Source of the DNA: Bactrocera neohumeralis
Taxonomy: Eukaryota; Arthropoda; Insecta; Diptera; Tephritidae
NCBI RefSeq assembly: GCF_024586455.1
Contig: NC_065921.1
Span: 62,125,528-62,189,527, forward strand
DNA length: 64,000 nucleotides
Direction of reading: 5' to 3'
The first letter of the stretch is position 1; the number at the start of each line of letters is the position of its first letter. The notes under the pieces are model-generated. The model worked only from the letters and a program-made list of their open reading frames with translations. It searched no databases and was not told where the DNA came from. The position numbers were made by a program, and so were the translations under genes. This document shows positions 21,815 to 33,908 of this stretch, piece after piece.

Positions 21815-22277
21815 TAGTTCTCGGAGACGAATCTCTCTCCACCAAGAATCTCACACCAAACGTCGTTATATAGCCACTGCAGTAAATGCCACGGAGAACT
21901 CGCCTCACTTGAAAACGTCATATCGCATTTCTTGAAGTGGTAATGTCACCTTTATTTTCACGAAGAATCAACCAGCTATTTGCCAACAAAATTAAGACCG
22001 GACATTCCAGGTGCATGCCTGAGACAAATCCCTTACTTTTTGACTGGACGTCATCAAAAAGGGGGTCTCTTATCCGAACTGGTTATTTATAACCCTTCTC
22101 TATTTTTACGTTCTTAAACCCGCCTCAAACGGATGTTCTAAGGCTACCCAGAGGAAACTTGGAAGGACCGGAAGTCGTGAGCCTTATGTAATTTAATCGT
22201 TTCTGACCTCCCAAGTGAATGGCGATCAGAGAACTTTCCTCACTTTTGTGAACTTCACACATGACTCCATCCTCCAT

Positions 22278-25200
22278 CCGTCTTTGAAACATACTGGTTT
22301 CTCGATTGTACTTTTTGCTAAGCAAAGCAAAGATAACTATATATCGAATGCCTTTTATCGGGAGCTCCACAATTTTATTTTGAAACGAAGAAACTTTGAT
22401 GAAAGTGCAACCCTTTCGAGAAAACCAGCCCAAAGAGATTGTAATGCTTAAAGGATAAACGATTTTCTCTGTTTTCTATCTCACTCTTTTGGAGAGGATA
22501 GAAATTCCTTTAGGACACTCTTACTGCTAGTATGCTTTGTGAAATGAGCCTGGAAATTTAAACTTAGTCGCTCAAAAGGCAGACATTTAACTTTTACGCT
22601 AATGTTATTTATTAAACCAAGCACCTTTAGTTGAAAAAAACAATCCTCGATAGAATTTTCCTTTGAAGCCTTTGTTCGACGTCGCTCTCATCATGCACTA
22701 AAGGTCCACTTCAACCACGACACCTAATGCTATTCTGCATGCAGTGCCCATAAATATCGTCGGAAGGTATATGGGCACGAAATTTGCTATCAGACTCAGA
22801 GAACCTGGATTTCGAAATGAACATAAGTTCAAGTATTTGAAAAGTGTCACCTGCTTTGACTTTATACTGGAGAGAATAGCAGTCGTTGGAAGAGAGTGAC
22901 AATGAGCTTCTTTGTGGATGAGTCAAAGCGTGTGTGGAAACGTTTGTGGTGGGATATATTGTCAGAAGCTCTCTATCAACTTCAGTTTCACACTTCCTTA
23001 CTATTGCAGTGTTTTTAAATCCTAGGTTGCTGCCAGCTGTAGATTAACTCTGATAGCATGGGAAGATACTAATGTTGAGCCCACTGATCGTGCATTCAGA
23101 GCTTGTTAAGGAATGACAAACCTCGTTATTACTAGCATCGATGCGCTTTGTGATAGGACTAGATAAGGAAAGGTACCCTCCGCGCTATCAATAGAATGAG
23201 AACGGTTCAGTGCTTCTCTCACCTTCCACTACTGCATAGCTGGTCTTCGCGAGAGCTTGGTCAGCGCTGGGATTCCATCGATGGAGGCAAACTTTCGCAA
23301 GATCATTTTGGCCCTTTATCGATCGTAAGAGAACCAGTGAGCTTTTAACCTTAAGAAAAGCTAGCCTCTCTCTAGTTGTGGGGATTATAACAACCCGACC
23401 TCATATTCAGAAGATTTATGGAAGGCGAGTTGGAATTATGGAAATGAAACCCTGGCACGTCCCAAGTTTTTACAACTATGCAGTCTTTCCAAATGCGCGT
23501 CAGTCATAAAGCAACTTCATAACTAACATATGCTGCTGATGATACCTAAGATGCTCTTAAATTAAATGATATTCATCTGAGGTTTCAACATGAATTTTTC
23601 CGGTCCAGTTCTTCTCTTACTCTGGCCAGTCTCATGGTCTGATGCGCTAAATATAATATTATTAAATATATTTAAGACAATAACTCTATCCCGTTTCTTT
23701 ACAAAAAGTCCTGCTTATTTCCGTCCTTCAAATGCTCTCAGCTAAATCACACAGCACGGACACGTCCCAAGACAGACACTGTGAGCTAAAGCAAATATTC
23801 ATCATCATTACAAAACACAACAATGACAGGCCGACAAATTACGAAAAAAGTGGTGTTCGAAGTGCTATGGGTATTTATTTACAACCTGCGGGGGCGGCAA
23901 TGTATGCGGCCACTAGAGACTATGTACTGTGACATGCAGAAAAAACTCATTTAATTCATTGCAGAAAAAGAAATTGTTTCGGAAAAACAAACAGGAAACA
24001 GAGAATTTGACATAGGCGGTGTGAAAGAGCCGATGGTTGAGACAATTGAATTGAGTGCATGTGAGTCATAGCGAATAGGGGAATGTACAATTATAAACAT
24101 GCAGGCATACATTTATCGCTGATGGTGTTTACTAGCTAGAAGTGAATCTGCGACATACTGCACAGTTGAGTGAGGTAAGGAAAATTTTGCTTCAAAAAAA
24201 TTAAATTTATTTTACAAATTTTTTTAAATTAATTATTCAATTTTTTTATATATTATTTATTATTTTAATTTATTGCATTAATTTTTTTAGATTAATTTTA
24301 TTAGTGGTTTTAATCATTTAAATTGAAAAACTGCCAAGAAGTAAAAAACAGCAGATTAGATGTATGTATACTCATATCGTCGTCAAATTTTATATATGTA
24401 TGTACATACAAGTATAGTATAGTACACCCTGCAAATTATTAATTTTTTTAGTTGAAATTTTTCAAATATGTTAAGTAAATGCATTTTTTGTTCACAAATA
24501 AAATTTTTGTAATTTATAAAAAATAAATAAAAAGTGGTAACTTAAATATCAAATAAAATGTTTAAAACATTGGGTAAAAAGATTTAAATGTAAAACTAAA
24601 TTTGTAATAAATTTTTTCTTCGAACTTGTACACTGTGTGCCTTGTGTAATAACAAAATCCAGCTAAGCCCATTTAGTAACAGCTGTGCTCCGTACAATGG
24701 AGTTGATTTAGCTGCTGTTGCTTAAAACATTTCTCTCACTCTCTTTTTCTGGCGACTTCTTCTCTCAACTGTCACTGTTGTGAGTTAACATTTGCAAGCA
24801 TAAGCCCAATAGGAAATCAAATAAATTATTTATGAAGTCAACACCGAGACGGACGAAAGAACAAGCATGTGGGTTTATCAAAATGTAGGCAATGAGGTCG
24901 ACTAAAAAAGATGACAAATCGTAGTAATCACAAAATGTAGATAAAAGAGAGTAGACGGAATATGTACTACTACTGACGTTATACACTAGCGGTCAAATAT
25001 CAGTGACCAAACAAACACCAATAACTAAATGTAGTTATCCTAATGAAATATATGTATGTACAATTATAGCAGTTAACAACAATGCGAATGAATTAAATGT
25101 TGTTGTAGTAAGCAAAAAAATATGTAGCAACACACTTTCAAAGTTTTCGTCTGAAAATTAAGAACTAATATTTGATAACGAAAGGTGTTAAGTTTATTTT

Positions 25201-25664
25201 AATTTCAAAATAAAGTGGAAATTCAAAAACTTACTCACCGAATTTTTCTAATTACACTGGTTAAAACATTTTAATATTATTTGAAATATTAGTTTGCAAA
25301 TTTCGAACAAAAAAAAAATAGTTTTGTACAAAAATATATGGCACTATTTTTTCTTCACAAAATTTAACTTAATATTTTTTGCCACATTAATTTTTCTAAC
25401 AATCAATAAGCTAAATTAATTTTTTATTTAAAAAATGATGTGGCAACTCCAAAATTTTAATTACTGAATTTTTGTAACTATTATATTTTCATTATGAAAA
25501 TTAATGTGTATTCGAAAAATGATTGATTAAAAATTACTTTAATTTACCTCAGAAAATAAGGTGGCAACTCTCAAAAATTTCATAACGAAAATTTTTTAAA
25601 TTATATGCTGTATACGAAAACTAATTTGGTGCTGAGTTGTTGCCAAAGTTTATAAGGGAGTAAT
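22278..25664. other. Intergenic, mostly unassigned; AT-rich core
   Basis: It contains a LINE fragment (23210-23470, listed separately), a very AT-rich stretch at 24180-24620, and at about 25200-25650 several decayed units with GTGGCAACTC (25438, 25560) followed by ATTTT-rich sequence. No host gene is recognised. Confidence 0.45.
23210..23470 (+). pseudogene. LINE ORF2 C-terminal fragment (R1/Jockey type)
   Basis: A frame starting near 23298 reads ARSFWPFIDRKRTSELLTLR then KASLSLVVGII. This is the segment after RNase H in R1 and Jockey LINEs that precedes the Cys-His knuckle. After VVGII the normal TGH...CRSC part is lost. It is a relic of a different LINE from the RTE family. Confidence 0.55.
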
Positions 25665-25672
25665 GATGCATA

Positions 25673-27667
25673 GTGGAGGATGGAGTCATGTGTAGAAGTT
25701 CACGCAAGTGAGGAAAGTTCTCTGATCGCCATTCACGTGGGAGTGGCCAGAAACGATTCTTTTACACCTGGCTCAAGCAGCTCACTACTTCCGGTCTTTG
25801 ACCAAGTATCCTCTGGGTAGCGCAAGAACATCCGTTCGAAGGCGAGCTAAAGTGAGAAAGGTTGTGCGCTGGGTTTGGGAGCCGCCAAACACCCCCAATG
25901 AAAGGATAAAGGTAATGCTCTTGGAAATTCTACGAAAAGATGCGGCAGCTTACTGAAGGTTTCAAGACCGGAGCATACTCTTGTATCTCTCTTGATCCCA
26001 AAGGTGATCTAGTGACCGATGCCCAGAGCATACTTAAATTTTGAGGAACACTTCCCCAGCCTACTGAATGGCAGTAAGCGCACAAAGCTAGGAGGACGCG
26101 AACCCGATTCCCGAATCGATGACGATGCAGCAGACGTTCCATTGCTCGATCATGAAGAACAACAAAGCAGCGGGGCCGATGGATTGCCCAAGCTATTCAA
26201 ACAGGGCGGTCGGAAGAAACCATGCCCAACGATTGGAATTTAAGTGCGCTCTGCCCAATCCATAAAAAGGGAGACCCCACAATCTGCGCCAACTACCGTG
26301 GGATAAGAATCCTCAACATCGCGTATAAAGTTCTATCGAGCGTATTGTGTGAAAGATTAAAAGCTCACCGTCAACAAACTGGCAAATCAACAACCGACCA
26401 GATATTCACCATGCGCCAAATTTTTTGAAAAGACCCGTGGAAGGAGAATCGCCCACACCACTCTTCGTCGATTTCTGCTGACAGCACGAAAAGGAGCTGC
26501 CTTTATGCCTGAATTTGGTGTAAACTACGGCTGTGTAAACTGACGCTGCACGAAAAGCTCCGTCAGAATCGGGAAGGACCTCTCCGAGCCAATCGATACC
26601 AAATGACGTTTCAGACAAGGCGACTCCTATCATGCGACTTCTTCAATCTGCTGGTGGAGAAAATAGTTCGAACTGCAGAACTTAATCGGACAGGTACAAT
26701 CTTTTATAAGAGTGTACAACTGCTGGCGTATGCCGATGATATTGATATCATCGGCCTCAACACCTGCACCGTTAGTTCTGCTTTCTCCAGACTGGACAAG
26801 GAAGCGAGGCAAATGGGTCTGGTAGTGAACGAAGTCACGACGAAATATCTCGTCATCAAACAAACAGTCGTCGCACTCGCGACTTGGCTCTCACGTCACT
26901 GTTGACAGCCATAACTTTGAAGTTGTAGATAATTTCGTCTATCTTGGAACCAGCGAAAACACCACCAACAATGTCAGCCTGGAAATCCAACGCAGGATAA
27001 CTGCAATCAATGTTATCGATCAAACAGGTGCTTTGGACTGTAAAATGCAATTAACAAAAGCAAAATTAAAGTCCTCTCGACGAACAAAACCAAACATTTC
27101 TATAAGTCACTCATAATTCCCATCCTGCTATATGGTGCAGAGGTTTGGACGATGACATCAACTGATGAGTCGACGTTAAAACAATGCTGAGTTGATTCCG
27201 GAGGATATTGTACACCGAGAGAAAGTTCTGTTTTACCGTTAAAGATTTATGGTCTTTGTGCGCATTGACCACAATACCATGGCATCGCATTTGATGGAAC
27301 GATGAGCTGTATGAGATATGAAGACATTTGACATACCTGTTCAGCGAATTAAAAGACAGCGGCTACGCTAAAAGGCGACGACGGTCATGAAAATTGTACG
27401 AATGAACGAAAACACTCCAGCTCTGGAAGTATTCGACGCCGTTACTTTCGACAGGGAGAAGCAGAGAAGAAGAAGCTACGCTGGTTAGGTCAGCGTTGTC
27501 GGAATGGACAACTTCTGTTAGAAGAGGACCAGGCGGAGAAAGACCTGGTTTCACTTGAATATCCAATTGGCGCCACCGAGCGAAAAAGAAGAAACGACTG
27601 GCACGCTGTTGTTAACTCGGCTATAATCGCGTAAGCAGTGTCTACGCCAATAAAGAAGAAGAAGAAA
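25673..27667 (+). mobile_element. RTE-clade LINE, internally deleted, with TSD
   Basis: The full 5' end (GTGGAGGATGGAGTCATG) is at 25673 and the (GAA)n-type 3' tail ends at 27667. The copy is flanked by GATGCATA at 25665-25672 and 27668-27675. The endonuclease is deleted and the RT survives in pieces: LCPIHKKGDP, ANYRGIRILNIAYKVLSSVL, LLAYADDIDIIG (26722-26757) and a decayed C-terminal domain. Many indels make it inactive. Confidence 0.85.
26222..26905 (+). pseudogene. RTE reverse transcriptase remnant
   Basis: Fingers and palm motifs are readable in two frames: SALCPIHKKGD then NYRGIRILNIAYKVLSSVLCERL at 26250-26370, and the catalytic YADD in AYADDIDIIGLN at about 26725-26760. Frameshifts and a roughly 100-bp loss separate them. 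Confidence 0.7.
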
Positions 27668-27675
27668 GATGCATA

Positions 27676-29117
27676 TTTGGGTAGAAAAAAATATTGATTA
27701 GTTGAAGTCTAAGTCGAGGTTGAGAACCGTATTAAATTCATGACTGTATTTGGAGGGTGTTAGATGCAAAAGGTTTAAAAAAAGACATAAGGATATGTCT
27801 CGGTTAATAAGCCCATTCTCTGAAACCTGGTGACTGAAGATAGCTTTTAATATATACTTGTCACACAATCAAATTATGTGGAACAGCCGCTGATTCTGTG
27901 TATGAAATGTAAATCAGCGACCATAAATATTCAATATTACTTTTTGCCAACAATTCCGCCCGCGCTTTCTGAATATGGTTTTCTTTTGTCTTTTGTGGTC
28001 TCTTTTTACTACACCTTCTCTTCATGTTTACTTTCTTTACCTCAACCTCAATTACTTATTTGTATGTTATTTTGCGCTTCGGCTTTGGTCAACGATTCAG
28101 ATTAGGGTTAGTTGGGTCGAAGGGGATAGAAATTTATTTGGTTAAAATCGCGAAAATGCTACCAACAGTGCGGAGAGCAGCTGGCGAGGAGTCAATTGTA
28201 AGGTATCAAATCTGCAAAATATTGCGTGTCTGAATTAATGCAACGTCGCAGAAAGTGAATAATTTGTATTGCAAATAACTGTGGCTGAGAAAATGAGATA
28301 ATAAAAATTCTGCAAAGTAAGTAAGAAACAGTAAGAAAGGAAAGTGAAGAATATGCAGTCAAGCTTATTAGATTTGCACCCAAGGGCATAATTTTTATAA
28401 ATTATACTCGCTATTTTATATTTGTCTGCGATGAATGTTACGCTGTCAGATTTTAGCCGCGTTTGCTGTAGGTGGAAGGTTAATTGTAAGCGGTTTTGCT
28501 AGCCTAGCTCTGAATCGTTCAAAAAGTAATTTCCGCTGCGATTGTGTTCTTTATAAGAAATTTACAACTGCCTGATAGTTGACAGATGACAAAAAGGTGC
28601 CTTAGCTGATTAACTATTCGGGATGGCTGGTTCGAAACTCGATTGCAACATATCTTCGCGAAAGGGTCAAGGTCTCAAATATAATTCGAATGATGAAAAG
28701 ATCGATTTTAAGGAAAGATCTAAAATCGCAAATATGTTTCTTAAAAGTTTTATCAAGTCAATTTCCTTTTACTTTTTGATAGAACGTCTTCTTGTTAAAC
28801 ACTACTTTTTTCGAAATAATGTCCAAGCTTAATATCAATACTGATCCTGGGCCGCTTTATAACATTCGTTTCACTCCTCGTCGTCCTTGAATCTGCCGAG
28901 CAGATCTGGCTGACTGGATATGTGTCGCCTTGAGATCAGTTGGAGTTCCGTACTTGGCCTCAAAAAGTATGTAGGAACTCTACACAAGTTTGTCAAGAAA
29001 GTCTATCGTTTAGGAAAAAAAAATTTTACATTTTTTAAAAAAGTATTTTCTTTAAAAATTTTTTTGGGTTTTTTTACAGAAGAAATTTGGGGTTTGGTTT
29101 AAAACTTCAACAAAAAT
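27676..29117. other. Intergenic, no gene seen
   Basis: No recognised coding region or repeat. The last 120 bp before the gap (28995-29117) are homopolymer-rich (long A and T runs), possibly a low-quality contig end. Confidence 0.45.
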
Positions 29118-29217
29118 NNNNNNNNNNNNNNNNNNNNNNNNNNNNNNNNNNNNNNNNNNNNNNNNNNNNNNNNNNNNNNNNNNNNNNNNNNNNNNNNNNN
29201 NNNNNNNNNNNNNNNNN
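29118..29217. other. Assembly gap (100 N)
   Basis: Exactly 100 N, a placeholder. It may hide the missing 3' end of the adjacent hAT element. Confidence 0.98.
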
Positions 29218-29446
29218 TTAGTGAAGTTATATTTTAAAACCAAAAAAAGAAACCCCACAAATCAAGTGTGTAATTAATTTAAAACAAATACAAGTCGGTG
29301 TCAGCTTAGATTGTTAAAGCCAAATCCCGAGGTTTTTTATTTTAAAATACATAAGGCTAACAAGTTGTAAGTGAAGCGGGCAAGCATTACAACACAGAAA
29401 ATCTTTTTTAAAAATAAAACTAAAATAATCGATCCATATATAAAAA

Positions 29447-31115
29447 CTAATGTGAAGGATGAATCTGATGCTGTTTAATAAGTTTGTTAATATCAGGTTC
29501 CAATTTACTCAAGAACAGTCGCAAGTCGCCACGTTCGGTAACAAGCAAACGATTTCTATTTTTAGTAAGCAGTGTTGTCACAGCACTAAATCCACGTTCA
29601 CACAAATATGACGATGGGAATGCTATCAATAATCGTTGAACGATTGACCACAATCCAGAGTACAATTGCGAGATCGGTTTTTGTAGCCAAAATTCTTGGT
29701 AACCATTTTTGAACCTTATTTTTATTTCCTCGTTTGTTGACAATTCTATAAGTTCTTCTTCCAGCTGAGGTGACATTGCTGTGTTGACATATGAAAACGG
29801 ATCCAACACACAGTCTGGTATTTCCAAGTTCAAAATGTCCTGGTATCGTTCGGTGAAGTTAATGTGGAGGTTTTCCAAATGTTGGCAGTAGGCAAACAAT
29901 TCGTCGTTACTGCATGATACTGACAAATTCGGAAAATTGTGAAACTCACGTCTGCCCAGACTCTTTTTGTGTAGAAGCAGTTTGGCTGCGAAAGCAGCAA
30001 CGACGTTTTTTGTTTTAATTAAATTTAGTTTATCACCTTGCAGTTAGAGATTCATGTCGTTGAACAATTTATACAGGTCTGTCATGTAAGCTATATCATT
30101 CTTTGATGTTGAGCTTGTCTTGAAATTCTGTATCTTTAGTTTCCAAGAACTCTATAACAGAGTCAAACAGGTCGTGGAATCGAGGCAGACAATTACCTCT
30201 TGATAGCCAATGAACTTTAGTATGAAACAACAAACGATTGAAATCCTCGTCATTAGTAACACAAAGCTGGTGAAATAATCTATCATTCAAAGAGCTGTTG
30301 CGGATTTTATTGACTGCTTTGATGACATATTGCAGTGATTGAAATAGTTTTTCACTTAAGTTTCTAGCAACTAAATGTTGTTTATGAATAACGCAATGTA
30401 CACCATGGACATCTGGAATTTTATTTTTTAAGCACGCTATGTAGCCATAATGACAGACAGGGAGCCATAATGTCATAGCCGGAGCGCCATCCGTAGCAAC
30501 TGAAAAAATATTTTTCAAAGGAATTTCTTTCTCGTCGCAAAACTTTTCCAATATATTGAATATGGTTTCGCCTTTTGTATCGGTCTCTAAATTTCTATCA
30601 AATAATAGTTCTTCACATATTTTCTCATCTTTAATAAAACTCAAGTAAGACAACAACAATGCTTCATTAGTTGGTAAAGTGGACTCATCCAGCTGAATTG
30701 AAAATTGACTTGACCTCAGGTGATCGGTAGTTATTACTTCATTTATTGCTGGCATTATTAACTCTTCTCCGATGTTATGTGGTTTGCCTTTTTGAGCAAT
30801 TAACAAAGAGATATTGTACGAAGCTCGAAGTCCGTCGTCATCTTGCTTAGCAGCCGCCGAAAATAGTTTTGCTACAGTTGGTTGAGTATTATCCTTCTCC
30901 TCTAGGTCTCGAAAATATGTTACATTCTTGTCTTTCTTATCTGGATGCATGTTATTCAAATGACCTTGCAGTCTTGAAGGCTTCATTGCTTCATTCGAAA
31001 ATGTTTTTAGACATAGAAGACACAAAGGCGACGATGGGTTTGTAGTATTTTCAATGAATCCGAATTTAATATATTCCGCACAGTATTGCCGTCTTTTCGT
31101 TTTTACTTCCGACAT
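29447..31115 (-). pseudogene. hAT transposase, one frameshift and one stop
   Basis: The start is at 31115 (MSEVKTKRRQYCAEYIKFGF). A BED-type zinc finger follows (CLLCLKTFSNEAMKPSRLQGH). Catalytic blocks are IQLDEST (first D), SVATDGAPAM (second D) and, in the C-terminal dimerisation region, YLCERGFSAV (E). The HCVIHKQHL motif lies in the insertion domain. A 1-bp frameshift occurs near 30105 and a TAA near 30045; otherwise the protein of roughly 550 residues is complete and ends SKLEPDINKLIKQHQ. Upstream codons to 31274 (no similarity) are 5' UTR. From memory, the closest animal proteins are ZBED5/FAM200-like genes, which derive from such transposases. It would bind the element ends and excise them. 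Confidence 0.85.
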
Positions 31116-31779
31116 TGTTTTGCTTTGAGAAATACGTTCAACTTCGCGAGTAGTGTAAGGGAGGCGTAAGTACTGCTCATCTATTGCGCGCAAGACCACA
31201 AATGAAAATAAAATAAATATTACATTGTTCATATAGGAATGCTTAAGCAGCACGCACCGACAGGCATAAAACAAACATGCATAAACTCGTTTATCTCATT
31301 CGACGCCCAATCGTACACAACAAGTCCGAACAAGTATTCAATGAACCAGCCGATTGATACAGGAATGCACAATTTGGGTTATTTATCAAAAACTCGTTAA
31401 AACCTGATAGATATCTACGAGTACTAATAACTATTAAAATGCGAAAGTGTGTCTGTTGCCTTTTTATTTGTTTGTTTGTGTCTACTTTCATTATGAAACG
31501 GAGCGACCGATTGACATGATTTTCATTTTTTCTATATTCAATAAAATCGGACAGATATATGAACTACGCGGAGAGAAATATAGAACAGAGTTTGAGCAAT
31601 ATTTTCATTCATATTAGTTGATGTTCACAAGTTGTTGTTGAGAGTCGAGAGCTCATAAAAAACAAATAACCCCCAGGCCTCTACACAACGCCCCCATTTT
31701 CTTTCTGTGTCTCTTACCGCCCCCTTTGACACCTGCAGCGCCCACAAGGGGGCGTTATCGCCCACTTTGGGAAACACTG
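29447..31779 (-). mobile_element. hAT transposon (ZBED/Buster-like), 3' end not found
   Basis: The 5' terminus on the minus strand is CAGTGTTTCCCAAAGTGG, starting at 31779. This is a typical hAT end, followed by GC-rich subterminal sequence (GGGCGTTATCGCCC, an inverted repeat). An 8-bp candidate target duplication, CATTACAC, follows at 31780-31787. No matching end was found left of 29447; it may be deleted or inside the gap at 29118. Confidence 0.8.
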
Positions 31780-31787
31780 CATTACAC

Positions 31788-32327
31788 TAACTCAATGTCA
31801 AATCGAATATTCGTACTTATAATAATAATGGAAACATAATAAATATTAGGGAAAAAGAGCAAATTGTTTCCTTCCTTTTTTCGTGGTGGAATAGCTGTCT
31901 TTATAGCAATTAAACATCGTTTTCAGTGCATTCCGTTTACCACCTATAATGGTACGAAAAGTACCTTTAGAAAAAAACTGTGGTTTTCAGCTGCACACAG
32001 AAACGGTTAAATAACTCATACGCAGCGTACAACTCAATTGCGCGCGCTACTGGCTGGAGTTGCACAATTTTTTTTGATATGGGTTCAATTCTTAGCCTTA
32101 TATTTTTTAATAGTGCCATTACATGTTTTACAATATAAACACCTAACTTGTTGGGCGTAAATATATTCTAAAAGAAATTAAAGAAATAAATAATAAGAAT
32201 TTGAAAGCTCTCAAAAGCAGTTTGTGGTTTGAAAAGGATAAATGAAGTGACTTTTTCTTGGCTTTTTTGTAAAAGAAAAATTTTAAATTACACTTGATGA
32301 TAACTTATTCTCTTCTCTCTTCTCTTA
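31788..32327. other. Intergenic, no gene seen
   Basis: AT-rich sequence with an isolated TAACTCATACGCAGCGT near 31998 resembling the 11.2-12.1 kb motif. Nothing coding. Confidence 0.4.
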
Positions 32328-32329
32328 TA

Positions 32330-33906
32330 CACTGCGCATCATCAGGTTAGCACATACCCTCGTGTAAGTGCTTTAGGTTCGAAACATAAAGCGCCAATGT
32401 TTTTAAAATTAATAAAAGTTATTTTTGTTTATGGCCCATTCAATTCCGAGTTAAATAAAACAAAAAATACTGGTTTTTATTTTTGTAATAGATTTTTTTG
32501 TTTTATTGCGAAAAATATCATAAAAATTAACAATTCAAATCACACATCATTTTTTTTCATTGTTGAAAAGTTTTTTAACCATGAAATTTTTTATAAAGTG
32601 TTACATATAGTAATTTTAACATTTTTATACAAAAATTAATAATGTGTCGATCCTCCCTTGTTGAGAATTACCTCATAGATTCGATTGGGAAGCGATTCAT
32701 ATAATTTTCCAATATAATTAAGTGAAATGGTGGAATATTGTTTCCCAGACTCGTAAACTTTACGAGCCAGCCATCCCCATACGTTTTCTATTATATTGAT
32801 GTCGGGTGAATAAGGCGGCCACTGCATTAGACGGACATTTTGGTCCTCAATCCATGACTTAACCACCCGGACAGTGTGGATCGGGGCATTTTCGTGTTGG
32901 AAAGTTCACGGCAGATCTTCGAACACGTTTTGGAAATGGAGAAAAGCTATTTCAAGTACGTTTTTGTAAGTGTTGGATTCATATTTGAAGTTAAAAACTG
33001 TAACTCGCACGTACCGTAATAGGAGATGGCGACCCACATGATCACACCCCCCACCCTACTATGAAGGCGATCCAACTGATGTTCCTCTTTGCGAAGATTA
33101 TGGAAGTAGTAGTTGTATCCGTCCGGACCTTCCCAATTAAATTTTCTTTCATCCGAGAAGACAACGTAGCGCCAATCAGAATTCCATGTCATCTGCTTCC
33201 TCGCAAAATTCAAGCGCACTTCCTTTCTAGCAACGTTTAGTGGCGGTTTTTTCTTTAATTTCAGTTTTTTAAATGTGGAGCACTACGTATCACTCTTTGA
33301 ATTGTAGATAAGCTCGCTTTAACATTAACATTTGTCCTAATCTTTGCGGTCGAGGCGTGAGAATTTGAGGCTTCTCTTAAAATTACTCTCTTTTCAGCAG
33401 CGGAAATCACTCTATTATTCCCTCTTTTGTTATTTTTGCCATAATTCAACTTATTGCTGAGGAATGCTGATATAACTTTACGACTTCTGCCCATTTTTTT
33501 GGATATTGAACTTATTGACATCCCTGCTTCCTTGTAAGCTTCAATTTTGGATCTCTCCTCAACAGATAGCGATTTTCCTTTACCCATATTAAAGCGAATA
33601 GTTTACTTTAGCAGTACAAAAAAATTGGTTGCAATACGCATTCAACTGTTGAAGATAAACTGAAAATAATTTGCATGTGCTAACCTGATGACGCAAAAAT
33701 ACAACACACTTCTCCATCAAAAATAATAGAAAATAGCAAAAATCAAATAACGGGATCTTTCTTTCACATGTTCTCTTTGCCAGTGATGGTGTATACGAAG
33801 ATCAGAAAAATAGAGTAAAATAATTTTGCTGCATCTTAACAAAAACAACTACAAGAGCAATTATATAAAGCTGATAGGGGGTGTGCTAACCTGACGATGC
33901 GCAGTG
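32330..33906 (-). mobile_element. Tc3-like transposon, full length
   Basis: The ends CACTGCGCATCATCAGGTTA (32330) and the inverse TAACCTGACGATGCGCAGTG (33906) are near-perfect inverted repeats flanked by TA at 32328-32329 and 33907-33908. Length is 1577 bp. It encodes a mutated DD34E transposase on the minus strand. Confidence 0.9.
32636..33587 (-). pseudogene. Tc3-like transposase, frameshift, stop and catalytic D-to-E
   Basis: The start MGKGKSLSVEERSKIEAYK at 33587 leads into paired helix-turn-helix domains (SISSISKKMGRSRKVISAFL; then STAKIRTNV...LSTIQRVI). A 1-bp shift in an A-run near 33255 leads to KKKPPLNVARKEVRLNFA. The first catalytic Asp is in VVFSDERKFNWEGPDG. A TGA at 32906-32908 precedes TFQHENAPIH, where the usual QQDNAP has E in place of the second catalytic Asp. 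Thirty-four residues on is SPDINIIENVW with the final E. The family is DD34E Tc3 by motif. Three independent lesions make it inactive. Confidence 0.88.
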
Positions 33907-33908
33907 TA

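Larger units (their letters stand above)
19768..22277 (-). mobile_element. RTE-clade LINE, deleted copy split by a maT element
   Basis: The 3' tail (reverse complement of CTTCTTCTTTACTGGCG) is at 19768 and the 5' end (GGAGGATGGAGTCATG, minus strand) at 22277. Fragments of the C-terminal domain, the YADD-region strand and the endonuclease are present, with large deletions. The maT element at 20552-21814 interrupts it between endonuclease pieces. Compared with the near full-length copy at 49338-52536, most of the RT is missing. Confidence 0.8.

Noticed and set aside
22125..22451. Overlapping frames that might be a small gene
   Set aside because: They are the RTE 5' UTR (both strands), as comparison with 25673 and 52370-52536 shows.
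31116..31274. N-terminal extension of the hAT transposase frame
   Set aside because: Similarity and a BED-finger-proximal start begin at MSEVKTKRR (31115); the upstream codons lie in the hAT 5' region and resemble nothing.
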